Shown: positions 16,354-24,438 of the stretch, piece after piece
Numbering within the stretch: the first letter of the stretch is position 1
How the letters are laid out: every line of letters begins with the position of its first letter
NCBI RefSeq assembly: GCF_015223055.1
Contig: NZ_JADFBX010000009.1
Coordinates: 1 to 64,000, forward strand
Length of the DNA stretch: 64,000 nucleotides
Reading direction: 5' to 3'
Origin: Pedobacter sp. MC2016-24
GTDB taxonomy: Bacteria > Bacteroidota > Bacteroidia > Sphingobacteriales > Sphingobacteriaceae
The notes under the pieces: generated by a model
Databases searched by the model: none
Seen by the model: the letters and a program-made list of their open reading frames with translations, nothing else
What the model was told of the DNA's origin: nothing
Translations under genes and position numbers: made by a program

Positions 16354-16932
16354 ATGGAAAACGAAATCAAGATTTTAAGCGATATCATCAGCCGCCGGAG
16401 AAGTATTTTTCCGGCAAGTTATACCGAAGAACCAATTCCGGTTGAAGTCATCACAGCCATTTTGGAAAGTGCCAGTTATGCACCCACACATAAACTGACA
16501 GAACCCTGGCGTTTCATCGTGTTCAGAGGCGAGGGGAGAATTAAACTGGGTAATGAACTGGCCCGGCTGTACCAACTCACTACACCTGCCCATCAGTTTT
16601 TGCAAAAGAAATACGACAGCATCATCGAGAAAGCGAGCCAGTCCAGCTGTATCATCACACTCAATGTCGAATTGCACCCTGATAAACTGCCAGAATGGGA
16701 AGAATTGGCATCGTTGGCCTGCGCCGTTCAAAATATGTCACTTACTGCTGAGGCCTTTAATGTAGGGGCCTACTGGAGTTCGCCCGGGATGATTGCAGAT
16801 TTGAAAGATTATCTTAACTTAGGAGATTACGGTAAATGTTATGGCCTGTTTTATATGGGGTACCACAACGAAGTGCCGAGAGCAGCGAAGCGTACGCCGA
16901 TGGCGGACAAAATTAAATGGGTAGAAGGATAA
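16354..16932 (+). CDS. Nitroreductase-family flavoprotein
   Basis: A 192-residue FMN-dependent NAD(P)H oxidoreductase of the nitroreductase fold. The N-terminal IISRRRSIFPASY and the segment SASYAPTHKLTEPWRF carry the FMN phosphate- and ribityl-binding Arg/Ser residues. GAYWSSPGM and GDYGKCYGLFYMGY form the C-terminal flavin site. It resembles the small YdjA-type subgroup. A TTG-initiated extension to 16327 is possible, but the ATG at 16354 fits the family. The next gene follows after 3 bp, so they form an operon. Confidence 0.85.
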   Translation: MENEIKILSDIISRRRSIFPASYTEEPIPVEVITAILESASYAPTHKLTEPWRFIVFRGEGRIKLGNELARLYQLTTPAHQFLQKKYDSIIEKASQSSCIITLNVELHPDKLPEWEELASLACAVQNMSLTAEAFNVGAYWSSPGMIADLKDYLNLGDYGKCYGLFYMGYHNEVPRAAKRTPMADKIKWVEG

Positions 16933-16935
16933 TTT

Positions 16936-17382
16936 ATGAATAAAGAAGGGCTATATCAGCTTTGTTTAACTTTTATTGAACAAAGAATTCAGACCGCAGA
17001 GACTGCATTGGCTCAGGCAAGAGAAGCCAGCAACGACGACACCAAGAGTAGTGCCGGTGATAAGTACGAAACCAGCAGGGAAATGATGCAGCAGGATATT
17101 GACCGCAATAAGCGCTTATTGATCGATGCACAGGAAAATTTTAAAGTGCTTGAAGCCATAGGTCATGCGCCACTGTCAGATACCATTAGTGGCGGAAGCC
17201 TGGTGCATACCAGTCAGGGGATATTTTATGTCAGCATCAGCGCGGGACAATTGCAATTTGAAGGGCAAACTGTTTTTGCCATTTCAGCAGCATCACCTAT
17301 AGGTAAAATGCTGCTGGGCAAGAAAAAGGATGACCGCTTTAATTTTAACGGTAAAGATTATGTGATCAATTCGGTTGCGTAA
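16936..17382 (+). CDS. GreA/GreB-like protein, short form
   Basis: A 148-residue protein. The first half (about 1-70) is a predicted coiled coil with an acidic tip (SNDDTKSSAGDKYETSREMM). The second half is a GreA-C/FKBP-like domain with the Gre-type signature ISAASPIGKMLLGKKKDD, comparable to the ISxxSPIxxALxGxxxGD of GreA. Gre factors insert a coiled coil into the RNA polymerase secondary channel. Whether this one rescues arrested polymerase is unknown. Such proteins in Bacteroidota are sometimes misnamed 3-oxoacyl-ACP synthase, and nothing here supports that. Its 3' end overlaps the convergent deacetylase gene by 17 bp. Confidence 0.7.
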   Translation: MNKEGLYQLCLTFIEQRIQTAETALAQAREASNDDTKSSAGDKYETSREMMQQDIDRNKRLLIDAQENFKVLEAIGHAPLSDTISGGSLVHTSQGIFYVSISAGQLQFEGQTVFAISAASPIGKMLLGKKKDDRFNFNGKDYVINSVA

Positions 17383-18244
17383 CAACCTTGTTGAAACTTT
17401 TTTGAATGCTATGGTATAGATTTCGGGCCGTATAGGTTCCGGGATCTATAATTCTACGGATGGTCAATAGAGGATATTGCTCATCCCTTTTTGTAGAAAG
17501 TATAAAGGCCGCTTTAAAACCATGTTCTTTCAGTTTATGTAAGGTTGAGGCTCTAAATACGCCATAGGGGTAAGCGAAGTAAGCTACCTTTTTGCCAGTT
17601 ATTTTTTCCAGGGTCTGCGTCGGTTCATCGATTTGAATTTTCCAGTCCTCCTCCGTAAATTGAGCAAAGTTTTTATGGTTCCAGGTATGACTGGCAATTT
17701 CATGGCCATCATCAGCCAGCTCCTTGATTTGTGCTTTACTCATGTATCTCGGCCTGCCAATGGAAACCGTCATGATGAAGAATACCCCTTTAAAACCATG
17801 TTCTTTTAAAACTTTAGCACCTACAGTGTATTGATCCAGGTCGGTATCGTCAAAAGTGATCATGATGGGTTTCTCAGGCAGGGCGGTGCCATAATTCAGA
17901 TAATTGTACAATTGATCCGGTAAAATACTGTGATAACCGCTATCTGCCAGCATTTTAATGTGCTGCTTGAAATTGGCAGGAGGGATGATGTCATCATGGG
18001 CCCGCTTGGAATCGCTTGCTTTCCAGTCCCTGATCTGGTGATAACACAATACGGGTACTTCTTTTCTGGCCAGTACCTCAGCAGCTGTAGCTGGTTTTTT
18101 TTCTATTGTATCCTTGTGGATTGCTGCCGGTTTGCTTTCCAGTTTTTTTCCGGCTGAGTCAGTCTGATGTTCTTCCTGACTGTTTACAGTACAGGCTGCT
18201 AAATAAAAAAGCAAACCTGTACCAATCATAAATATGCGTTTCAT
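17366..18244 (-). CDS. Polysaccharide deacetylase family lipoprotein
   Basis: A 292-residue lipoprotein with lipobox LAAC (Cys18), a low-complexity linker to about residue 60, then a NodB domain. The first NodB motif reads TFDDTD (usual form TFDDG), and the metal-binding H-x3-H is SHTWNH. Conserved LCYHQIRDW opens the domain. Such enzymes remove N-acetyl groups from cell-wall or exopolysaccharide glycans. Strongly similar to the next gene upstream (18263-19159), so a tandem duplication. The 18-bp gap between the two suggests co-transcription. Anchored in the inner or outer membrane. Confidence 0.85.
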   Translation of the reverse strand: MKRIFMIGTGLLFYLAACTVNSQEEHQTDSAGKKLESKPAAIHKDTIEKKPATAAEVLARKEVPVLCYHQIRDWKASDSKRAHDDIIPPANFKQHIKMLADSGYHSILPDQLYNYLNYGTALPEKPIMITFDDTDLDQYTVGAKVLKEHGFKGVFFIMTVSIGRPRYMSKAQIKELADDGHEIASHTWNHKNFAQFTEEDWKIQIDEPTQTLEKITGKKVAYFAYPYGVFRASTLHKLKEHGFKAAFILSTKRDEQYPLLTIRRIIDPGTYTARNLYHSIQKSFNKVVTQPN

Positions 18245-18262
18245 TAAAATCTATTCGTATAA

Positions 18263-19159
18263 CTAAAAGCTCCTTACAACGCTGTTATGTAAGGTTTTCG
18301 GACTCCAGTAACCACTTGCAATAATTCTTCTCACTGTAAATAACGGATCGTTCTGGTCACGCTTATCAGCCAGTGAAAAGGCCATTCTGAAACCACGTTT
18401 TTTGAGTTGCGGGATGCCTTCTGCATTCCATAGACCAAAGGGATAGGCAAATTCAGTCATTTTCTTGCCTGTGATCTCTTCCAGTTTCTTGGTCGGTTTA
18501 TCCAATTGTTCTTCCCAGTCCTTTCCCTGGTATTTTTTAAAGTTTTTATGGTCGTACGTATGACTGCCGATGACATTTCCTTCGTCAGACAATTGCTTGA
18601 TCTGCTCTTTGGTCATGTAATCCACAAACTTTCCTTTTTTACCGATAGAAACCGTCATGATGAAATAAACAGCTTTAAAGCCATACTTCTTTAACGTTGG
18701 TGCAGCTACGGTAAACTGGTCCATATCAGTGTCGTCAAACGTAAACATGATGGGTTTACTGGGTAAAGCCGCTCCTGTATTTAAGTACGCATATAGCTGA
18801 TCCGGCAATATGGAATGATAACCACTGTCGGCCAGCATTTTTACCTGGTCTTTGAAGTTCTGTACTTCTACAATATAATCCTTTCCAACCTTACCATCGG
18901 TAGGTTTCCAATTGCGGATCTGGTGGTAACAAAGTATCGGTACCTGTTTGCGGGCCAAAATGGTTTTGGCATCTGCAACTTTTATTTTAGATACATCAAC
19001 AGGGCTAGTCGGACCAGCCTGATCAGTTGTGCTGCCTGCTTCAGGAGCTTTACTTTCTGTTTGATCTGTAGGATTGGCGGTATTTGACTGAGATTTAGAC
19101 TGACATCCGCTAGCTAAAATAACTGCGGCAGCAATCCAGGGTAAAAGTTGTTGTTTCAT
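18263..19159 (-). CDS. Polysaccharide deacetylase family lipoprotein (tandem paralogue)
   Basis: A 298-residue lipoprotein with lipobox ASGC (Cys19), a Ser/Thr/Pro-rich linker (to about residue 65), and a NodB domain. It shares long identical stretches with its neighbour, such as ILPDQLY and SIG, and the same substituted TFDDTD motif. The second motif is SHTYDHKNF. The change of the motif Gly to Thr in both copies suggests they belong to one subfamily rather than having lost activity; the metal-ligand Asp and both His are kept. First gene of the pair, divergent from the S9 peptidase gene. Confidence 0.85.
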   Translation of the reverse strand: MKQQLLPWIAAAVILASGCQSKSQSNTANPTDQTESKAPEAGSTTDQAGPTSPVDVSKIKVADAKTILARKQVPILCYHQIRNWKPTDGKVGKDYIVEVQNFKDQVKMLADSGYHSILPDQLYAYLNTGAALPSKPIMFTFDDTDMDQFTVAAPTLKKYGFKAVYFIMTVSIGKKGKFVDYMTKEQIKQLSDEGNVIGSHTYDHKNFKKYQGKDWEEQLDKPTKKLEEITGKKMTEFAYPFGLWNAEGIPQLKKRGFRMAFSLADKRDQNDPLFTVRRIIASGYWSPKTLHNSVVRSF

Positions 19160-19258
19160 GGCTAAAGTATTTGATACAAAACTATAAAATCAATCTTATA
19201 TCCACCTAACTATCGTATTTATTACAAAGAAATTTTCCACTTGGGCAGGATTAATGAA

Positions 19259-19266
19259 TATTTTTG
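19259..19266 (+). promoter_or_regulatory. Possible -7 element for the S9 peptidase gene
   Basis: TATTTTTG matches TANNTTTG, 22 bp before the peptidase ATG. No TTG at the usual spacing is clear, so support is moderate. Confidence 0.35.
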
Positions 19267-19288
19267 ATCTCATAACTTATACTTTATA

Positions 19289-21814
19289 ATGAACAAAATT
19301 TACTTGCCTTTACTCACGCTCGCGACGGTTGCTATAACCGGCTTCTGTCTTCCCGGGCAGGGTTTTTCCCAAACTAAAACCTTTACCATCACGGAAACGT
19401 TGCAACCGGCAGCTAAAGCCAATTATCAGCTGGCCTCACGTTTTTCGCCGGCTAAATTGCGCAAGCTGGTCTATTCTACAGCCGTTGATCCGCATTGGCT
19501 CAAACTGACTAACCGGTTTTGGTATGAATATGAAACACCGCAGGGCAAAGAATGGTACCTGGTGGATCCGGCAGCAAAAAGTAAAAAGAAGCTGTTCGAC
19601 AACGCCAGACTTGCAGCCGAAGTAACCAATATCATTCGCGATCCTTTTGACGCACAGCACTTGCCGCTGGAAAGTCTGAAGTTCTCGGCCGATGAAAAGC
19701 ACGTTACTTTTGAAATCAGAAGTTCCATTGAAGAATTGAAGAAAGACCGTAAGGATAAAAAAGCGGCAGACTCTATGCAGAAAAAGGTATTCTATTTCAA
19801 TTACGAAATTGCCAGTGCCAAACTTACTGAAGTTGCCAATTACACCAAGCCAAAAGCCAAGCCTTCCTGGGGCTCAGTAGCGCCAGATTCATCCGCGATC
19901 ATCTTCAGTAGAAATTACAACCTGTATTGGATGGATAAAGTCAATTATCAGAAAGCAGTCAAAAATGAGGAGGATAGTACCATTGTGGAACATCAGCTGA
20001 CCAAGGATGGCCTTAAGTTCTATTCGTATGGTGTAAATGGCGATGGAGAGAATAACGAAGAGAACGAGAAAAACAATAAGAAGAGACGTGCTGCTTACGT
20101 GATGTGGTCGCCGGATGCCAGGCATTTTGTACTCAACAGAACAGATTCCCGCCAGGTCAAAGACCTTTGGGTAATCAATAATGTAGCTGCGGGCAGACCC
20201 ACGTTAGAAACTTATAAATACCAGATGCCAGGTGAAAAGGAATCACCGATTACTGAAATTCTGTTGTTCAACTTCGCCTCAAAAAGCTATAAAAAATTAA
20301 ATACTGCGGCATTTAAAGATCAGACGGTGTCGGTTTGGTCTGCACCCATGTTGAATAAGGACCGCGACAACGAATTCAGGCCGGCACTTTGGTTGGGTAA
20401 CAATAACAAAATTTACTTTCAAAGAACCAGTCGTGATTTAAAGCGCATCGATATCTGTACGGTTGACATCAATACCGGAGTGGTAAGCCCATTAATTGAT
20501 GAACGTTTCAATACCTATGTTGAAGTCAACAGGCCGGGTTTGGTTAATGATGGCAAAGAGCTGATCCACTGGTCTGAGCGCGATGGCTGGGCACATTTTT
20601 ACTTGTTTGATGGCGCAGGTAAATTGAAAAACCAGATCACTAAAGGCGCCTTTCACTGTGAAGAAATTGTCAACATCGATGAAAAGAACAGGGTACTTTA
20701 TTTTACAGCCAATGGTCGCGAGGGCAAGGAAGATCCTTATTATCTGCATTTGTACCGCGTAAATTTTGACGGTTCAGGAATGAAACTGTTGAATCCTGGT
20801 GACTTTGATCACGGCATCAGTATGAACGACGAAGCAAAGTATTTTGTCGATAATTTTTCCAGGGTAAATACTGTACCAAAATCTGTGTTGATGGACAATA
20901 ATGGCCGTGTGGTGATGAACCTGGAGACTGCTGACCTGTCGCTGCTGATGGCTACAGGTTATAAATTTCCAGAGCCATTTAAGGTAAAAGCCGACGATGG
21001 AATAACAGACATCTATGGAGTGATGTATAAACCTTTTGATTTTGACCCCAATAAAAAATACCCGGTTATAGAATACGTATACCCTGGTCCGCAAACGGAA
21101 GCCGTATACAAGTCTTTTTCAAAAGCGATGGACCGTACCGATAGGCTTGCCCAATTTGGTTATGTGGTCGTTACCGTCGGTAACCGTGGTGGCAATCCAG
21201 CCCGTTCAAAATGGTACCATACTTTTGGTTATGGAAATTTGCGTGACTACGGATTGGCAGATAAAAAGGCAGCTGTAGAGCAATTGGCCGATCGATATGC
21301 TTTTATTGATGCAAATCGTGTAGGGATTACCGGGCATTCGGGAGGTGGATTTATGTCTACCGCTGCAATGCTGGTTTATCCTGATTTTTTCAAGGTTGCA
21401 GTGTCTAATGCCGGTAACCATGACAACAGTATTTATAACCGCTGGTGGAGCGAAAAACACCATGGGGTAAAAGAGGTGGTTTCAGCCAAAGGTGATACGA
21501 CCTTTAAATACAGCATTGATAAAAATCCTGATCTGGCTAAAAACCTGAAAGGTCATCTATTGCTGATGACCGGTGATGTGGATAACAATGTACATCCCGC
21601 CAATACCATTCGGGTAGCAAACGCGCTGATGCGTGCAGGAAAGCGCTTCGAACTGGTTATTGTTCCGGGTCAGCGCCATGGTTTTGGTGATTTAACAGAG
21701 TATACTTTTTGGAAACTGGCAGATCACTTTAACAAATACCTGATTGGCGATGTCACTTCTTCAGATCAGGTGGATGTGGTGGAAATGGACCGGGAAATTG
21801 AACAGAAAAAGTAA
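19289..21814 (+). CDS. S9 family peptidase (dipeptidyl peptidase IV-like)
   Basis: An 841-residue secreted serine peptidase. The signal peptide spans about residues 1-27 (ends GQGFSQ). A beta-propeller domain (about 100-580) precedes an alpha/beta-hydrolase domain. The catalytic triad is visible as Ser684 in GHSGGGFMS, Asp765 in GDVDNNVHP and His797 in GQRHGFG. This class cleaves Xaa-Pro or other dipeptides from peptide N-termini in the periplasm. A charged insertion near residue 255 (NNEENEKNNKKRR) is unusual. Single gene with its own terminator. Confidence 0.9.
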   Translation: MNKIYLPLLTLATVAITGFCLPGQGFSQTKTFTITETLQPAAKANYQLASRFSPAKLRKLVYSTAVDPHWLKLTNRFWYEYETPQGKEWYLVDPAAKSKKKLFDNARLAAEVTNIIRDPFDAQHLPLESLKFSADEKHVTFEIRSSIEELKKDRKDKKAADSMQKKVFYFNYEIASAKLTEVANYTKPKAKPSWGSVAPDSSAIIFSRNYNLYWMDKVNYQKAVKNEEDSTIVEHQLTKDGLKFYSYGVNGDGENNEENEKNNKKRRAAYVMWSPDARHFVLNRTDSRQVKDLWVINNVAAGRPTLETYKYQMPGEKESPITEILLFNFASKSYKKLNTAAFKDQTVSVWSAPMLNKDRDNEFRPALWLGNNNKIYFQRTSRDLKRIDICTVDINTGVVSPLIDERFNTYVEVNRPGLVNDGKELIHWSERDGWAHFYLFDGAGKLKNQITKGAFHCEEIVNIDEKNRVLYFTANGREGKEDPYYLHLYRVNFDGSGMKLLNPGDFDHGISMNDEAKYFVDNFSRVNTVPKSVLMDNNGRVVMNLETADLSLLMATGYKFPEPFKVKADDGITDIYGVMYKPFDFDPNKKYPVIEYVYPGPQTEAVYKSFSKAMDRTDRLAQFGYVVVTVGNRGGNPARSKWYHTFGYGNLRDYGLADKKAAVEQLADRYAFIDANRVGITGHSGGGFMSTAAMLVYPDFFKVAVSNAGNHDNSIYNRWWSEKHHGVKEVVSAKGDTTFKYSIDKNPDLAKNLKGHLLLMTGDVDNNVHPANTIRVANALMRAGKRFELVIVPGQRHGFGDLTEYTFWKLADHFNKYLIGDVTSSDQVDVVEMDREIEQKK

Positions 21815-21835
21815 TCTGTAAAACGTTGGTATATT

Positions 21836-21872
21836 AAAAAAGCCCGCTGCAACATTTGCAGTGGGCTTTTTT
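21836..21872. terminator. Terminator between S9 peptidase and beta-barrel genes
   Basis: A 15-bp stem (21836-21850 with 21858-21872, one G-T pair) around a 7-nt loop, with A6 and T6 ends. It serves the two convergent genes. Confidence 0.85.
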
Positions 21873-21893
21873 CGCATTTATTAAGTAGAGGTC

Positions 21894-22496
21894 TTAGAAG
21901 TGGAACTGTACACCTAAGTTTGGAGAAAAAGTATTTGCATCTAAACCAAATCCATTAGCTTTAACTTTGTTGCCGGTAGCTTCGTCCTTGATAGAGCTGT
22001 TTGCATAACCCAATCCGTTAACTGAAAATTCGATACCGATTTTCTTAGTTGGGAAGAAAGCAAAACCTGGAGCTACATTTACACCAATATTGGTTGTGCT
22101 GGCAATTTTAGCACCGCTGTTACCATCTGCATCTAAAACTTTGTTGTTACCAAATGACATTGGAACTGACAATTGTCCGAAGAATTTGAACTGGTCAGAT
22201 AATCCAACATAGTAACGTCCAAAAGGAGCAACTTCAAAAGCCTGGTTTAAGATTTTTTTACTTACTGTTTTATCGTATGTGTAACCAACACCAGTACCAA
22301 TAGCAAAGTTATCGCTTACAAAATAACCAACACTAGGAATAACCTTGAAACTTAAATCTGATTTGTTTGCACCATCAACTTTAGTTGTGCTAAAACCTAC
22401 GTTACCACCTAGCATGAATTTTCCTTTTTCAGTTTGTGCCTGAGTGCTGAAAGCTAATGCAGAAACTGCAACTAATGATAATAATAATTTTTTCAT
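21894..22496 (-). CDS. Outer-membrane beta-barrel protein (OmpX/porin-like family)
   Basis: A 200-residue protein with a signal peptide (residues 1-20, ends FSTQAQ). The rest is an alternating hydrophobic/polar beta-strand pattern with glycine-rich turns, and it ends in LGVQFHF, a terminal aromatic outer-membrane insertion signal. Strands such as FAIGTGVGYTYD and GRYYVGLSDQFKFFGQLSVP fit an eight-stranded barrel. Bacteroidota encode many of these and no specific role can be given. The codon bias (frequent AAA, TTA, GTT) suggests strong expression. Confidence 0.85.
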   Translation of the reverse strand: MKKLLLSLVAVSALAFSTQAQTEKGKFMLGGNVGFSTTKVDGANKSDLSFKVIPSVGYFVSDNFAIGTGVGYTYDKTVSKKILNQAFEVAPFGRYYVGLSDQFKFFGQLSVPMSFGNNKVLDADGNSGAKIASTTNIGVNVAPGFAFFPTKKIGIEFSVNGLGYANSSIKDEATGNKVKANGFGLDANTFSPNLGVQFHF

Positions 22497-22865
22497 TTTT
22501 TTATGTATTAATTTATAATCTGGTCGTTTGTCTGTTTTTATTGTTTGACCATTTACGGTATATAGTCAATACGTGTGCCAAAGGAAATCTTTGTTGAAAT
22601 GTGTTAAATTGACGTTTTTTGTAACTCGCTAATTGATAATGAAATATCTTTTTTGTATTTTATGTTTATTATTTTGTCGTGACAATCAAACATGAATTAT
22701 GACAAATCCAATCGGCAAATGTTTATACGATCTGACTTTTTTTGAAACATTGTCAGTGTCAGGACTGGATGTTTTTACTTACATTTTGGATTGAAAACTG
22801 ACATTGTAGCAGGTTTTCTGAAAAAACTATCAATTCATTAAATCTTTCAGGCTACCTTATGCGTT
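22497..22865. other. Intergenic region, 369 bp, no supported gene
   Basis: AT-rich region between the divergent beta-barrel and GH130 genes. It should hold both promoters. I found no exact TANNTTTG element with good spacing, no strong hairpin and no small gene. A few TGTCAG/CTGACA words occur (about 22750-22805) with imperfect symmetry. Confidence 0.5.
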
Positions 22866-24377
22866 ATGTATGGTATGAGACTATTGATCGATCGAAAACC
22901 AATTAAAGTATATCCTGATCCAAAGCGTGTTATCGCCCGTTTTTTTTTCAACGGAGATGAACGTGCGGTAGAAGTTGTCAAACATGTAATGTCTTTGTCA
23001 GACGAAGAGGTGTTTGGCCTGATTTCTCCATTGCTTCAGGAGTACTCCAAGAGACATCGAAATATTACCAAAATATTGACACGTCACTGCAAAAAAGTAA
23101 AAAACTGTATTGAAACGGCGGGATATGATCTGGAGAATTTGGATAAGTACCAGAAGTTATTGCTGGGCTCTTACTTTACACACGAGTATTCCATTGAATC
23201 TGCTGCATTTTTCAATCCTTCTGTTGTTGCCGATCCCGACCAGTCAGACCTGGTAGAAGGTGAACTCCGGGTAATTATCAGTTTCAGGGCTGTAGGCGAG
23301 GGGCATATCTCTTCCGTAGTCTTCAGGCGTGCGTTAATTGACCGCAACCACAACATTACGGTTATTCCCGTTGGAAATTATATCGATGAAGCTGAGATCG
23401 TTAAAAATGCCATTTACAATAAAAAGCTGTTTTTTAAAAAAGCAGTGGACTCGAAAATTGATGTGGAAGTGATTGATGAACTGGGCGTTAAGCTTCAGGA
23501 TAAGTTTGATTATTCTACCCTGCGTAAAATTATTTTAGACAGTAAGGGCCATGCTGATGATGACCTCAGGAAATTGGAATACGATAAGGTGCTCTGGTTA
23601 TCCGATACCTATCATGAAATCAGTTTCTCCAGAGATACCGATATCTCCGACCGGGTCATTTTTCCGATTTCTGAATTTGAACGGAAGGGAATCGAGGATG
23701 CACGCTTTGTGCGTTTTGTGAAAGAGGATGGCAGCATCATGTATTATGCAACTTATACCGCTTTTGATGGTGCGATGATTATGCCTAAACTGATGCAGAC
23801 GACCGATTTTTATGATTTTAAGATCAGCCCTCTGCATGGCATTGGTGCCCAGAATAAAAACCTGGCCCTGTTTCCAAGAAAAATTAACGGTAAATATGCC
23901 ATGATGTCCAGGATCGACGGCTGGAACAATTACCTCATGTATTCCGATAAGTTAACCGTGTGGGACAATCCGGTCAAATTGCAATCGCCTAAATTCGCCT
24001 GGGAATTTATCCAGATCGGCAATTGCGGCTCTCCGATAGAAACCGAGCACGGCTGGTTAGTCATTACCCACGGTGTTGGCCCAATGCGCCGCTACTGTTT
24101 GGGCGCCAGTTTATTCCAGCTGGATGATCCCTCCATAGAAATTGGCCGTTTAAATGAACCGCTTGTGATCCCGAATACTGATGAAAGAGAGGGTTATGTC
24201 CCGAATGTATTGTATTCCTGTGGATCGATCATCCACAACGGGGAACTCATCATACCTTATGGTTTGTCCGATTACTGCTCTTCTTTTGCGACGGTGAAAA
24301 TAGACCTGCTGCTTGAAAAATTGAAAAGCCCTTGCTGTGTATTTGTGCCGGATAAGGAAGATGTGCCAAGACCCTAA
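22866..24377 (+). CDS. GH130 glycoside phosphorylase-like protein
   Basis: A 503-residue protein. After an N-terminal helical region (about 1-165), a five-bladed beta-propeller of the GH130 family begins. Diagnostic segments are KGIEDARFVRF (the catalytic Asp is about residue 278), YATYTAFDGAMIMPKL, KNLALFPRKINGKYAMMSR and HGVGPMRRYCLGASL. GH130 enzymes phosphorolyse beta-mannosides to mannose 1-phosphate, or hydrolyse them. The long N-terminal part separates it from short mannosylglucose phosphorylases. The start may be ATG 22866 or ATG 22875. It is convergent with a GT4 glycosyltransferase gene, sharing a terminator. Confidence 0.85.
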   Translation: MYGMRLLIDRKPIKVYPDPKRVIARFFFNGDERAVEVVKHVMSLSDEEVFGLISPLLQEYSKRHRNITKILTRHCKKVKNCIETAGYDLENLDKYQKLLLGSYFTHEYSIESAAFFNPSVVADPDQSDLVEGELRVIISFRAVGEGHISSVVFRRALIDRNHNITVIPVGNYIDEAEIVKNAIYNKKLFFKKAVDSKIDVEVIDELGVKLQDKFDYSTLRKIILDSKGHADDDLRKLEYDKVLWLSDTYHEISFSRDTDISDRVIFPISEFERKGIEDARFVRFVKEDGSIMYYATYTAFDGAMIMPKLMQTTDFYDFKISPLHGIGAQNKNLALFPRKINGKYAMMSRIDGWNNYLMYSDKLTVWDNPVKLQSPKFAWEFIQIGNCGSPIETEHGWLVITHGVGPMRRYCLGASLFQLDDPSIEIGRLNEPLVIPNTDEREGYVPNVLYSCGSIIHNGELIIPYGLSDYCSSFATVKIDLLLEKLKSPCCVFVPDKEDVPRP

Positions 24378-24379
24378 TC

Positions 24380-24416
24380 AAAAAAGCGCCTGGATTTATG
24401 ATCCAGGCGCTTTTTT
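24380..24416. terminator. Bidirectional terminator between GH130 and glycosyltransferase genes
   Basis: A perfect 16-bp stem (24380-24395 with 24401-24416) with a 5-nt loop TTATG, and A6/T8 ends. Lies directly after the GH130 stop. Confidence 0.9.
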
Positions 24417-24438
24417 TTAAATAGTTAAGGTCTCTTTT

